Part shown: positions 38,990 to 48,194 of the stretch, in pieces | Layout: every line of letters starts with the position of its first letter | Numbering within the stretch: position 1 is the first letter of the stretch | Source: Pseudomonas lijiangensis | Lineage (GTDB): Bacteria > Pseudomonadota > Gammaproteobacteria > Pseudomonadales > Pseudomonadaceae | Assembly (NCBI RefSeq): GCF_018968705.1 | Contig: NZ_CP076668.1 | Location: forward strand, 4,413,001 to 4,477,000 | Direction: 5' to 3' | Length of the DNA stretch: 64,000 nt | Notes under the pieces: model-generated | Database searches by the model: none | What the model was told of the DNA's origin: nothing | What the model saw: the letters and a program-made list of their open reading frames with translations, nothing else | Position numbers and translations under genes: made by a program

Positions 38990-39637
38990 TCAGGGTGCCA
39001 GACGTTCCCGTGTCCATTGATCGTCTATCAAACGATAGTTCAAACGATCATGCAAACGGCTTGGACGCCCCTGCCAGAACTCGATCCGCTCAGGCAAAAG
39101 ACGATAGCCGCCCCAATGATCCGGGCAATGAGGCTGTGTATCGAGAAAGCGCTGTTCGGTCTGTTTGATCATGCCTTCAAGTTCTGCACGATCGGCTATG
39201 ACGCGACTTTGCGGTGATGCCCAGGCGCCCAGGCGGCTGCCCAGTGGACGAACCTGAAAATACGCATCGGATTCCTGCGCACTGACCTTGACCACGCGCC
39301 CCTCGATCCGTACCTGACGCTCAAGCGTCGGCCAGAAAAAGGTCATGGCCGCAAACGGGCGTGCAGCCAGATGCTGCCCCTTGGCACTGTCATAGTTGGT
39401 GAAAAAGGTGAAGCCCAGTGCATCCAGGCCCTTGAGCAGCAGAACCCGGCAATGCGGACGCCCCTCTTCATCGACCGTCGCCAGGGTCATGGCATTGGCT
39501 TCTACGGGAGGCTGTTCTGTCTTGACCGCTTCGTCGAACCATTTGTGGAACAGGGCGAAGGGTTCATCGGGTGCCTGCGCTTCGGTCAAACCATCGCGAG
39601 CATAATCACGGCGCATATCGGCCAGGGCTTGGGTCAT
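38990..39637 (-). CDS. pdxH: Pyridoxamine 5'-phosphate oxidase
   Basis: 215 residues, the usual length. It oxidises PNP and PMP to pyridoxal 5'-phosphate with FMN. FMN-site motifs are [24 protein letters not shown] (about residues 65-88), [14 protein letters not shown], and the C-terminal [16 protein letters not shown]...WTRERLAP, all hallmarks of PdxH. ATG 39637 follows AAGGAA; a GTG five codons earlier is less likely. It is the last step of vitamin B6 cofactor synthesis and salvage, cytoplasmic. Confidence 0.95.
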   Translation of the reverse strand: MTQALADMRRDYARDGLTEAQAPDEPFALFHKWFDEAVKTEQPPVEANAMTLATVDEEGRPHCRVLLLKGLDALGFTFFTNYDSAKGQHLAARPFAAMTFFWPTLERQVRIEGRVVKVSAQESDAYFQVRPLGSRLGAWASPQSRVIADRAELEGMIKQTEQRFLDTQPHCPDHWGGYRLLPERIEFWQGRPSRLHDRLNYRLIDDQWTRERLAP

Positions 39638-39715
39638 GACGGGTTCCTTCACCGAAATAATGCGAAGTCTGACCCGTACACTCCCCTGCGGGAATGATAC
39701 GGGTCAGTCAGACGA

Positions 39716-40789
39716 TCAGTTGCTGGCCTGATCGCCGGTTTTCTTGGCTGCATCCTTGGCTGGCGCAGCTTTGGCTGGAGCGTCCTTGGCTGCAGTGGTT
39801 TTCTTGGCTGGCGTCGTGGATTTGGCTGGCGCAGCTTTCTTGGCGGTAGTGGCCTTGGCAGCTGTAGCCTTCTTGGCCGTGGTGGCCTTGGCTGTGTCCT
39901 TCTTGGTCGCAGCCGCTTTCTTGGCCGGAGCAGGCGCTGGCGGGACGACAGGCTTGACGTCCTGAGTCGCAACCATGGTCGGTGCGGTCGGTGGCAAGGC
40001 GTATTTGCTCATCAGTGCAACCATGGTGTCTTGAGGCGTCAGCAGGATTTCGACACGACGGTTGAGCGAGCGGCCCTGGGCGCTGTCGTTGGCAGCACGT
40101 GGCATCACGGCCCCCATGCCGCGCAGGCTCAGACGATTACGTTCCAGACCACTGAGGCGGAAGATCGCAGCAACGGATTGGGCGCGCTCCTGGCTGATTT
40201 TCTGGTTGGCAGCCGCGACACCCGAAGTGTCGGCGTGGCCAAGCACCAGTATGGCAGCCTTGGAATCACCTTCGACAGCCTTGGCCAGACGGGTGATCGG
40301 ACCCAGGGTCACGGGCAGCAACATGGCGGGGCGGTCAGGGTTGAACGAAGTGTCGACCGGCGCGGTGATGGCCAGCAGGTCTTCACGCCGCTCCAGCTCG
40401 AACGGACTGTCCTTGATCGCCGCACGCACGCGCGGTTCGTACTCGTCGAGCCAGGCCTGGGTGATTTTCGGGTCGGGCATCGGAGCGGCCTTGGGCTCGT
40501 CCTTCTTGGTGTCGTCACTGCTGCCGAACGGCCAATACCACGGGTTGCTCTTTTCAGTCTTGGCGAGGGAATCGGCAACCGCAGGCGCCTTTTGAGGAGC
40601 AGGGGCCGGAGCCGGAGCCGACGCCGGAGCAGGAGCTTTTGCTACATCCGCTGGAGCATCCTTGCCAAAACCAAACTGCCACCAATGACTGCCCGTATCG
40701 GCAACATCGGCAGAATCGGTTTTAGGGGTTTGGGCACAGCCGGTGACGGCAATACACAGGGCGAGAACGAGACTTTTATTGGATAACAT
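39716..40789 (-). CDS. OmpA-family lipoprotein with a lysine/alanine-rich tail
   Basis: 357 residues. The lipobox VTGC (Cys about residue 18) predicts a lipoprotein. A Pro/Ala-rich linker (about 50-70) leads to an OmpA peptidoglycan-binding domain (about 140-265; LGHADTSGVAAANQKISQERAQSV and NRRVEILLTPQ). The last 75 residues or so (about 280-357) are almost only Ala, Lys, Thr and Pro (AKKAAATKKDTAKATTAKK and similar repeats), like histone H1 or AlgP tails. The OmpA domain should anchor it to peptidoglycan; the strongly positive tail could bind peptidoglycan, LPS or extracellular DNA. Position between pdxH and the esterase matches PA1048. Confidence 0.85.
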   Translation of the reverse strand: MLSNKSLVLALCIAVTGCAQTPKTDSADVADTGSHWWQFGFGKDAPADVAKAPAPASAPAPAPAPQKAPAVADSLAKTEKSNPWYWPFGSSDDTKKDEPKAAPMPDPKITQAWLDEYEPRVRAAIKDSPFELERREDLLAITAPVDTSFNPDRPAMLLPVTLGPITRLAKAVEGDSKAAILVLGHADTSGVAAANQKISQERAQSVAAIFRLSGLERNRLSLRGMGAVMPRAANDSAQGRSLNRRVEILLTPQDTMVALMSKYALPPTAPTMVATQDVKPVVPPAPAPAKKAAATKKDTAKATTAKKATAAKATTAKKAAPAKSTTPAKKTTAAKDAPAKAAPAKDAAKKTGDQASN

Positions 40790-40946
40790 GGATGACCCAC
40801 AGCAGTATTGATAACAAGGGACGCAGGACTTGGCTACGTCCGTATAACACGCATAAAGACTCAGTTGGAAAAAGAAACCGTCGTACGGTTCCTGTTATAC
40901 CTCACTAACTGACAGTCGGTATGAAACAAGCACTTATGAGCGATAG

Positions 40947-42095
40947 TTACCGCAAACACTCACGCAGCGTCCTGACCAGCTTCTGGGCACGCGGGTCCAT
41001 CAGCACGTAAGGCCCCAGCGTGTGTGTGACAAAGCCGAAAGCGACCTCGTAATCGGGGTCGGCAAAGCCCACCGAACCGCCTGCTCCCGGATGCCCGAAG
41101 GCCTTTGGCCCCAGGCCGTAAGTGGCGTTGGGCACGTCTGGCTGGTCGAGCATGCAGCCCAGGCCAAAGCGCGTGGAAGTTCTCAGGGTCTTGTCCTCAC
41201 CGACGCTGTGTTCACGGGTCATTTCATTGAGCAGTTCGGCTTCGAGCAGGCTGCCATCGAGCAGACCGCTGTAGAACCCGGCAAGGCTGCGCGCATTGCC
41301 ATGGCCGTTGGCCGCGGGCTGCTGCATGCGCCGCCATTCAGGCTTGTTGGTGCTGGTCATGATCGAAGGCGGATTGGTAAAGGCCTTGGTGGCGATTGAG
41401 TCTGGCTCGCGCATCAGCGCCTGCAACAGGCGCTGGGCAGCTTCGTCCCCCATATTGCCCTTGCTGCGGGCGATATGAGCCACGCGGTCGAACTCTTCAT
41501 CGGCCAGCCCGACATGGAAGTCGAGCCCCAGAGGTTTTGCAACCCGCGCCACAATGGAGTCACCCGGGCCACGCCCGTCGGCGCGGCGCAGCATCTCGCC
41601 AATCAGCCAGCCATAGGTGATCGCCGCATAGCCATGACCCTGACCTGGCGTCCACCAGGGCTGCTCGGCCGCCAGGGCCGTGGTCATGGTGTCCCATTCA
41701 TAAAGGGCGGTGGCGGGCAGTTGTTCGCGCAAGGCAGGCAAACCGGCTTGGTGGCACAGCAACTGGCGCAAGGTGATCGAACCCTTGCCTGCTGCCGCAA
41801 ATTCGGGCCAGAGCCGGGCAACGGGCTCGTCCAGTTTCAGCTTGCCTTCATCCACCAGTTGCAGGGCAGCAACCGCTGCGAAGGTCTTGGTGCAGGAAAA
41901 CAGGTTGGCAATGGTATCGCTGTGCCAGGCCTGCGTACCGTCCTTGTCGGCGGTACCGGCCCAGAGGTCTATGACGGTTTCGCCACCGACCTGAATGCAC
42001 AACGCCGCGCCACGTTCCTGAGGGTCGTCGAAAAGCGCAGCGAACGCTTCACGCACTGCTTCAAATTTAAGCTCGAAATAGCCCTGAATCTGCAC
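40947..42095 (-). CDS. Serine hydrolase, beta-lactamase family (EstB-like esterase)
   Basis: 382 residues. Class C beta-lactamase fold with nucleophile motif SCTK (LFSCTKTFAAVAALQ, about residue 68), YAAITYGWLIGE carrying the YxN-like tyrosine region, and a C-terminal GHPGAGGSVGFADP in place of KTG. No signal peptide is visible, which argues for a cytoplasmic esterase such as EstB rather than a secreted lactamase. It lies next to dinG as in PA1047. Confidence 0.85.
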   Translation of the reverse strand: MQIQGYFELKFEAVREAFAALFDDPQERGAALCIQVGGETVIDLWAGTADKDGTQAWHSDTIANLFSCTKTFAAVAALQLVDEGKLKLDEPVARLWPEFAAAGKGSITLRQLLCHQAGLPALREQLPATALYEWDTMTTALAAEQPWWTPGQGHGYAAITYGWLIGEMLRRADGRGPGDSIVARVAKPLGLDFHVGLADEEFDRVAHIARSKGNMGDEAAQRLLQALMREPDSIATKAFTNPPSIMTSTNKPEWRRMQQPAANGHGNARSLAGFYSGLLDGSLLEAELLNEMTREHSVGEDKTLRTSTRFGLGCMLDQPDVPNATYGLGPKAFGHPGAGGSVGFADPDYEVAFGFVTHTLGPYVLMDPRAQKLVRTLRECLR

Positions 42096-42185
42096 CCGCT
42101 GGCTCCCGCAAGACTGTTGCCTGAAAAGGCGTGCATTGTTTCAGCGATTGGCGGCTTTGTGAACTGCCGCCATCCTGCAGATGCT

Positions 42186-44330
42186 TCAGGAAATCTCTCG
42201 ATGGAAGGGTGGCAGCGCATTGAGGATCGCCTTGCCATAGCGTTGCGTCACCACACGCCGGTCCAGCAAGGTAATGGTGCCGCGATCCTCTTCGGTACGC
42301 AGCAACCGGCCACAGGCCTGAATCAGGCGCAGCGAAGCATCGGGCACGGCGATTTCCATGAACGGATTGCCGCCACGGGCTTCGATCCACTCCGCCAGCG
42401 CGGCTTCCACAGGATCATCCGGCACAGCGAATGGGATCTTGGCGATGACCACGTGCTCACAGTAGGCACCGGGCAAGTCCACGCCTTCGGCAAAACTGGC
42501 CAGCCCGAACAGCACGCTGGAATCGCCGCCATCGACCCGCGCCTTGTGCTTGTTGAGGGTTTCCTGTTTGGACAGGTTGCCCTGAATGAAGACCTGCTTG
42601 CGCCAGTCGCGGTCCAGACCGTCGAAGACGTCCTGCATCTGTTTGCGGGATGAAAACAGCACCAGCGTGCCGCGAGAGCCCTCCACCAGATCCGGCAATT
42701 CACGAATGATGGCTGCCGTGTGCGCGACTGCATCGCGAGGGTCGGCCTTGAGGTCGGGCACCCGCAGCAGGCCGGCATCGGCATGGTGGAACGGGCTGGG
42801 AACAATCGCCGTTACCGCACCTTTTGGTAACCCGGCACGCATCCGATAGCGATCGAACTTGCCCAATGCCGTCAGGGTCGCGGAAGTGACCAAGGCGCCA
42901 TAGGCAATGTTCCAGAGATTGCGCCGCAACATTTCGGCCGCCAGGATCGGGCTGGCATTGACCTCGATATCGAACAACGCGCCGCTGTCCGCCAGGGTCA
43001 ACCAGCGCGCCATCGGCGGGCTGTCTTCCGGGTCTTCGGCGGTAAAGGCAGTCCACAATTCCCAGTTGCCATGGGCGCGGGCCAACAGACTGCCGAACAG
43101 TGGGTACCATTCTTCGGCCTGATGGCTGGCGATGCCGATATTGACCTCGCCATCCATGCCCTCCTTGAGCAGTTCGGTGAGCCGGGTGAACAGATCGTCC
43201 AGGCGCGCAAAGCCTTTCTTCAACTCGATGCCCATCTCGCGGATGTGCTCGGGAATGACGCCGCCCACGAAACGATGGCGTGGACGCTCGCGGCCCTGCA
43301 TGTCTTCACCGGCGCGGAAGTCGGCCAGCTGTTCGCAGGCACCGAACATGAACTGCTGATGCCCCTTGATCTCCCGTGCCAGTTCCGGCACCTGTTCGAT
43401 CAGCTTGCCCAGATCGCCGGGCAGCGGGTGCTGGGCCAGGAGCTTGGCCAGGTTCTTGGCCGTCTGCTCCAGCCAGTCGGCCGTGGAGCGCAGCCGGGTG
43501 TAGTGGGCAAAGTGGCCGATGGCTTTGTCCGGCAGGTGGTGAGCCTCGTCGAACACATACATGGTGTCGCGGGGATCGGGCAGCACCGCGCCGCCGCCCA
43601 GCGCCAGGTCTGCCAGCACCATGTCGTGGTTGGTGACGATCACATCCACCTTGCCCATGCCTTCGCGGGCCTTGTAGAACGCGCACTGCTGAAAGTTCGG
43701 GCAATGACGATTGGTGCACTGGCTGTGGTCGGTGGTCAGGCGCGCCCAGTCCTGATCGGCCAGTTCCTGAGGCCAGCTGTCGCGATCACCATCCCACTTA
43801 TTGCCAGCCAGCTTCTGGAGCATGCTGGTGAAGAGTTTCTGGCTGGCTTCGTCGACCTCGATCTTGAAGCCCTCTTCCTCGAACAGTTGCGCAGTGGCAT
43901 TGGCGGTATCGCCTTCCTGCAACAGCATGTCGAGCTTGGAGAGGCACATGTAGCGACCGCGCCCCTTGGCCAGGGAAAAACTGAAGTTCAGGCCGCTGTT
44001 GCGCATGAGATCGGGCAGATCCTTGTAGACGATCTGCTCCTGCAGGGCGACAGTGGCCGTGGCGATGACCAGCCGCTTGCCCGCTGCCTTGGCCGCCGGT
44101 ATGGAAGCGATGGCATAGGCCACGGTTTTTCCGGTACCGGTGCCCGCTTCCACCGCAACCACAGCCGGGTCGCCCGAACGTCGTCCTTCTTCATCGGTAT
44201 CGATATCGCCCAGCACCTTGGCGACCTCGGCGATCATCAAACGCTGGCCATAGCGAGGCTTGAGGCTCTTGGCTTCGAGGAAACGCGAGTAGGCGCCCTG
44301 TATCTGGGATTTCAATTCGGTACTGATCAT
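42186..44330 (-). CDS. dinG: ATP-dependent DNA helicase DinG
   Basis: 714 residues, superfamily 2 XPD/DinG helicase. Walker A EAGTGTGKTVAYA (about residue 61), DEAHHLPD (about 257), and a C-terminal QACGRLLRTEEDRG (motif VI). Between motifs Ia and II lie cysteines (RYMCLSK...CTNRHCPNFQQC) suited to the [4Fe-4S] cluster of DinG. It unwinds 5'-3' and resolves R-loops and replication-transcription conflicts. The divergent copD-like gene begins 108 bases away. Confidence 0.93.
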   Translation of the reverse strand: MISTELKSQIQGAYSRFLEAKSLKPRYGQRLMIAEVAKVLGDIDTDEEGRRSGDPAVVAVEAGTGTGKTVAYAIASIPAAKAAGKRLVIATATVALQEQIVYKDLPDLMRNSGLNFSFSLAKGRGRYMCLSKLDMLLQEGDTANATAQLFEEEGFKIEVDEASQKLFTSMLQKLAGNKWDGDRDSWPQELADQDWARLTTDHSQCTNRHCPNFQQCAFYKAREGMGKVDVIVTNHDMVLADLALGGGAVLPDPRDTMYVFDEAHHLPDKAIGHFAHYTRLRSTADWLEQTAKNLAKLLAQHPLPGDLGKLIEQVPELAREIKGHQQFMFGACEQLADFRAGEDMQGRERPRHRFVGGVIPEHIREMGIELKKGFARLDDLFTRLTELLKEGMDGEVNIGIASHQAEEWYPLFGSLLARAHGNWELWTAFTAEDPEDSPPMARWLTLADSGALFDIEVNASPILAAEMLRRNLWNIAYGALVTSATLTALGKFDRYRMRAGLPKGAVTAIVPSPFHHADAGLLRVPDLKADPRDAVAHTAAIIRELPDLVEGSRGTLVLFSSRKQMQDVFDGLDRDWRKQVFIQGNLSKQETLNKHKARVDGGDSSVLFGLASFAEGVDLPGAYCEHVVIAKIPFAVPDDPVEAALAEWIEARGGNPFMEIAVPDASLRLIQACGRLLRTEEDRGTITLLDRRVVTQRYGKAILNALPPFHREIS

Positions 44331-44437
44331 TGTCTCGGGTTCGGCGGCACGGCAAAAAAGGCTGGATAAATTTTCAGTGGTTCTGAGTGGGCGCTATCAT
44401 ACCGCGCTAAATCCATCCGCGCAGAACGGAGTACCTG

Positions 44438-44902
44438 ATGACCGCTTTCGCCCCTGTCTACACACTGCATGCTCTGGCCGCCATGGTCTGGGTTGGCGGG
44501 ATGTTTTTCGCCTGGATGGTCCTGCGACCGGCCGTCGGTTCGGCACTGGAAGGCCCGTTGCGCCTGAAATTGTGGCTCCAGGTGTTTCCACGATTTTTCG
44601 TCTGGGTCTGGGCCGCCATCGTAGTATTACCCATCACCGGCGTCGGCATGATCCAGCTGAACTTCACCAGTTTCGAGACAGCCCCACGCTACGTACAGGT
44701 CATGATGGGATTGTATGTGGTGATGGTCGCCCTGTTTCTGCGTATCCAGTCGTTACAGCTACCGGAGTTGCAGCGCGCCGTAGAGGCCGGGCAATGGGCC
44801 GAGGGTGCTGCGGCACTGGGCAGGATCAGGCGTCTGGTGGGCATCAACCTGATCGTGGGCCTGACCGTGGTTGCGATTGCAGCGGCAAGGCCGACGTTCT
44901 AG
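44438..44902 (+). CDS. CopD-family membrane protein
   Basis: 154 residues with four hydrophobic helices. YTLHALAAMVWVGGMFFAWMVLRP near the N-terminus, with His and conserved Trp, and LWLQVFPRFFVWVWAAIVVLPITGVGM are typical of the CopD/YcnJ-like domain, linked to copper handling or haem-like membrane redox proteins. GGAG precedes the start. Short CopD-like members are single-domain; the actual ligand is unknown. Monocistronic. Confidence 0.82.
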   Translation: MTAFAPVYTLHALAAMVWVGGMFFAWMVLRPAVGSALEGPLRLKLWLQVFPRFFVWVWAAIVVLPITGVGMIQLNFTSFETAPRYVQVMMGLYVVMVALFLRIQSLQLPELQRAVEAGQWAEGAAALGRIRRLVGINLIVGLTVVAIAAARPTF

Positions 44903-44970
44903 AGGGAAAAATCTGTCTGGAATATCAGCCAGGCCCGACACACACTTGCTCCGGGCCTGACGAAGTTGCG

Positions 44971-45729
44971 TTACAAACGTTGCAGGTTCAGTGTTCCGGC
45001 AGGCCCAGCAGCACCTGGCTGACCCGTTTGACCGGGTTTGCCCGGCTTGCCGCCATCGGCTCGATAAACGATGCAGCCCTTGGATTCTCCGCCCTTGCCC
45101 GGCTTGCCACCCTCGCCGCCCGGCCCAGGGGCTCCGCCTTCGACATTGACCTTGATCCGCTCGGCAGCAAAGCTTTGTGGCAATTCCAGACGAACCTGCG
45201 CCCCGGCTGCGCCGTCACGGCCACTGCCGCCATTGTCACCGTCATAACCGCGGCTTGCCTGTCCCCAGACGCAACCCGGCGCCTGACCATTGCCACCATC
45301 AAGTCCGGCATAACCTCGCGCACCGGCGCCGCCACGAGCATCGACGGTCAGTTGCTCGGCGTTCAGGCTTTGCAGGCGCAGGATCAGATTGCGCCCCGGC
45401 AAAGCAGTTTTTTCAAAAGTGCCCGGCGCACCACGGGCCATGATCTCGCTGCCGGCACCCAGCTCGCCATGGTTCACCACAAGGCTGAACGTCTGCGAGC
45501 CTGGCACGATCGCGATACGCGCTTCATGCCCAAGCACCAGCTCACCCACCTTGACCTCGGTAATATTCGAGGGAATCAGCAAGGTGCCGTAATCCGCCAC
45601 TTCCAGGCGCTCGACCTGCAAGACATTGTTGTTACCCGGCAGGCGCATCAGGGAGTGCGACTCGACACTGATGGTCTGCGCCAGAGCCAGCGGGCTGAAC
45701 AGGGCTGTCAGCAGAAGAAGGTTACGCAT
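44971..45729 (-). CDS. Secreted protein with collagen-like Gly-rich C-terminal half
   Basis: 252 residues. A Sec signal peptide (MRNLLLLTALFSPLALAQ) is followed by a beta-rich N-terminal domain (about residues 18-125; NITEVKVGELVLGHEARIAIVPGSQTF). The C-terminal half is dominated by Gly-rich runs such as GARGYAGLDGGNGQAPG, GAPGPGGEGGKPGKGG and GGKPGKPGQTGQPGAAGPAG, some in strict Gly-X-Y register with Pro and Lys. Two cysteines flank the runs. It is probably surface or periplasmic. ATG 45729 overlaps the end of the DUF1145 gene by eight bases, so the two are co-translated. Function unknown. Confidence 0.75.
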   Translation of the reverse strand: MRNLLLLTALFSPLALAQTISVESHSLMRLPGNNNVLQVERLEVADYGTLLIPSNITEVKVGELVLGHEARIAIVPGSQTFSLVVNHGELGAGSEIMARGAPGTFEKTALPGRNLILRLQSLNAEQLTVDARGGAGARGYAGLDGGNGQAPGCVWGQASRGYDGDNGGSGRDGAAGAQVRLELPQSFAAERIKVNVEGGAPGPGGEGGKPGKGGESKGCIVYRADGGKPGKPGQTGQPGAAGPAGTLNLQRL

Positions 45730-45997
45730 GAGAGGACTCCGCTGGACGACGACCGATGGCCTGGACATGAAAGATACCGAAAATGAGGATTTTCCCTCGA
45801 TCACGCCAGGGGTGCTTGCGACCGCGCAGGCGACCATTGAACAGGACCAACTCCAGCAAATGGGCCAACAGCACCAGCGCACCTGCGATGCTGATCATGG
45901 TGCCGAACGGACTGGGGGCCTCGATGACCGAATTGGCTATCACCACCAGCCAGAACCCCAGCGTCAACAACTTGCCCAGCCCCCAAAACAGCTTCAT
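45722..45997 (-). CDS. DUF1145 family membrane protein
   Basis: 91 residues: two predicted helices (LLTLGFWLVVIANSVI, about residues 10-25, and MISIAGALVLLAHLLELVLF, about 34-53), then a basic cytoplasmic stretch RGRKHPWRDRGKILIFGIFH. This matches DUF1145. The 3' end overlaps the collagen-like gene, suggesting a two-gene unit. It forms the left border of the accessory operon at 46122-52187. Confidence 0.78.
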   Translation of the reverse strand: MKLFWGLGKLLTLGFWLVVIANSVIEAPSPFGTMISIAGALVLLAHLLELVLFNGRLRGRKHPWRDRGKILIFGIFHVQAIGRRPAESSHA

Positions 45998-46121
45998 CGT
46001 CTGCTCCCATGCTCATGATGCTTTTTAGCTGCCGCACAGTAGACGTCCTGCACACCAAATATGCCAGCGGTGTGTTGAAAAAAGACCGGGCACAACTGCA
46101 TCGGGGCCAGGACGTTCAGTT

Positions 46122-47069
46122 TCAGGCCTGGCTGCCGGCCTTGCCCTCGATGACAGGCTGAACCACCGGTGCCGGACGCTTGTACCACCAGACGCCCAGC
46201 AGCACAGCGGCAACGCCCACCCATTGCAGCGCTGCCAGCTTCTCATCGAAAAAGAAGAAGCCGATCAGAATCGCGACCACCGGACGAGCCAGCGCCGAAA
46301 CCGAAGCCAGCACGACATCCACATGGCGCAAGGCATAGGCCATCAACCCGTGCCCCAGCAGTTGGCTGATCAGGGCCAGCAGCGCAATCACCAACCAGCC
46401 ATAAAGGGTGTCCGGCAGAATCTGCTGACTGGTGAGCAGGGCCACCGGCAACAGCAGCAAGGCACAGGTGAAGCTGTTCCAGATGATGATCTTGCGGGAC
46501 GAGAAGCAGTCGCGCAGGGATTTGATCAGGATCAGGTAGATCGCATAGAACAACGCCGAATTGAGGGCCAGCAGGTCGCCGGTGACGCCCTGGCTGGAGA
46601 ACGTCAGGCTGGCGCTGCCATCAAACACCAGCAGGCAGGCTCCCGCGATACTCAGGGCCAGCGCCAGCACCTGAGAGGTGCCGATTCTTTCCTTGAGAAA
46701 CAGGAAGGACAGGAGCGCCACGAAGACCGGCGACAGGTTCATCAGGATCGAGGTATTGGCCATGCTGGTCAGTTTCACGGCCCAGTGGTTGGACAGCAGA
46801 TCAATGCACGACACCACGCCCGACAGCAGCAACAGCCCCAGCATGGTTCTGCGGCTGCGGCCCGGTGCGAGGTTTTCCACTTCCGGGCTCTTGCCGGGCG
46901 GCAAAGCGGTAAATGCATAGGCCATGCCGCCTGCGATAAACATGCGCAGCATCAGCGTCGAAGTAGCATCCACCTCGCTGAGTTTGACGAATGCAATCGC
47001 CGACGCCACACCGATGGTGCTGACGATCAGTGCCAGAACGGGCAGAACAGATTTATTACCCACCGTCAT
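46122..47069 (-). CDS. EamA/DMT-family transporter of the accessory operon
   Basis: 315 residues with ten hydrophobic helices in two EamA repeats (about residues 10-150 and 165-295), e.g. NTSILMNLSPVFVALLSFLFLKERIG at the end of repeat 1 and VVAILIGFFFFDEKLAALQW at the end of repeat 2. DMT proteins export amino acids and small metabolites from the cytoplasm. GAGGA precedes the start. It is the last gene of a six-gene operon, 27 bases after the deiminase-like gene. By context it should export the pathway product or an intermediate. Confidence 0.88.
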   Translation of the reverse strand: MTVGNKSVLPVLALIVSTIGVASAIAFVKLSEVDATSTLMLRMFIAGGMAYAFTALPPGKSPEVENLAPGRSRRTMLGLLLLSGVVSCIDLLSNHWAVKLTSMANTSILMNLSPVFVALLSFLFLKERIGTSQVLALALSIAGACLLVFDGSASLTFSSQGVTGDLLALNSALFYAIYLILIKSLRDCFSSRKIIIWNSFTCALLLLPVALLTSQQILPDTLYGWLVIALLALISQLLGHGLMAYALRHVDVVLASVSALARPVVAILIGFFFFDEKLAALQWVGVAAVLLGVWWYKRPAPVVQPVIEGKAGSQA

Positions 47070-47096
47070 GACGGGTCCTCGAAGTAATACAAGCAG

Positions 47097-48194
47097 TTAT
47101 ATGAGTTGGGTGGCGCAATGAATGCCGCCAAATTGCTTCTGGTGTTCGGCGAAAGAGACCCGATGGATTTCATAGCCACGCGCCGACAACCGATCCAGCA
47201 GAACCGAGGGCGCGTTGTGATCGATCCAGACATGCTCGCCCAGAGAGAACGCATTGGCGCACCAGGCCGACATCATCGGCTCGTCCAGCAATACCGGCTC
47301 AAGATCCACAGCCTCTGCGGCCTGACGCAACGTCAGGTTTTCCTGCGCAAGCTGCCATCCCGAAGACGTGCGGCGATAGACGCTGACCCGTGAGCGATCG
47401 ATGGCGTCCGCCCTTCTCTCGTCGATCAGCAAATCACCGGGCAACAGGGCTACATAGTGATCGAGGTGGAACTGTTCGGGGTTGTGCCAGCCATCCTCGA
47501 CCGCCAGCACGACATCGCTCTTGAGCAGGCCGGATTCCAGCAAGAAGTGCAGCGTCTCGACCTGGGTCCGAAAGCCGGTGTTGATCACCGACACACGCTC
47601 GTTTTCCTGATAGTCACCGCCTTCGAGCACATGATCGAGTTCCACAAGGGAATAACCATGGGCAGCCACGACCTTTTTCACCACTTCGACTTCACGGGCT
47701 CGATCCTGGCGTTTCAGGCGACCGAAAACCGGCTGGCCGCCGACATTCATGAAGTGGTCACGGGGGAACAGCAGCCCGTACAACGGATGAATCTCATAGG
47801 TTTCGTAAGTGGCGTCCGGACTGATCCTTCCCAGATCATCGTCGTAATGCAGCCGGAGTTTCGGCTGGTTGATGATGATTTGCGCCAGCTCCTGGCGGCT
47901 GCTGCGTGTCAATTGCTGGCGGGCAATACGCTGGCGTTCCTGTGGAACGTCGTCGGCAAAACGCAGCGCATTACCGGCCAGTTGCCGCATCTCTTCCAGC
48001 GGGACCTGCGCGCCCTCTTCATTGAACAGCGCGTCGGACAGAAAAGCCGTCGAGATACCCGCCGCATTGAACGATGCAGCCAGAGCCAGCACGTCGGCAT
48101 CGGCCTGATGCAGCGAGTAAGGCTGCTGCGCTTCCATGAACACCGACATGGCCACAGGCTGTGCGAGAGAAGGAAGCTGCAGGAGAACGCCCAT
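47097..48194 (-). CDS. Arginine deiminase / amidinotransferase-fold enzyme
   Basis: 365 residues, guanidine-modifying (pentein) superfamily. All catalytic positions can be placed: FPRDHF (D146), LEGGDY (E191, D194), FHLDHY (H243, D245) and GGIHCATQ (nucleophile C360). The set corresponds to arginine and agmatine deiminases and to amidinotransferases, which attack a guanidine carbon through cysteine. Deimination to citrulline and amidino transfer cannot be separated by sight. ATG 48194 shares one base with the stop of the preceding ATP-grasp gene (TGATG), fixing the start and implying coupling. Neighbours indicate a biosynthetic rather than catabolic role. Confidence 0.82.
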   Translation of the reverse strand: MGVLLQLPSLAQPVAMSVFMEAQQPYSLHQADADVLALAASFNAAGISTAFLSDALFNEEGAQVPLEEMRQLAGNALRFADDVPQERQRIARQQLTRSSRQELAQIIINQPKLRLHYDDDLGRISPDATYETYEIHPLYGLLFPRDHFMNVGGQPVFGRLKRQDRAREVEVVKKVVAAHGYSLVELDHVLEGGDYQENERVSVINTGFRTQVETLHFLLESGLLKSDVVLAVEDGWHNPEQFHLDHYVALLPGDLLIDERRADAIDRSRVSVYRRTSSGWQLAQENLTLRQAAEAVDLEPVLLDEPMMSAWCANAFSLGEHVWIDHNAPSVLLDRLSARGYEIHRVSFAEHQKQFGGIHCATQLI

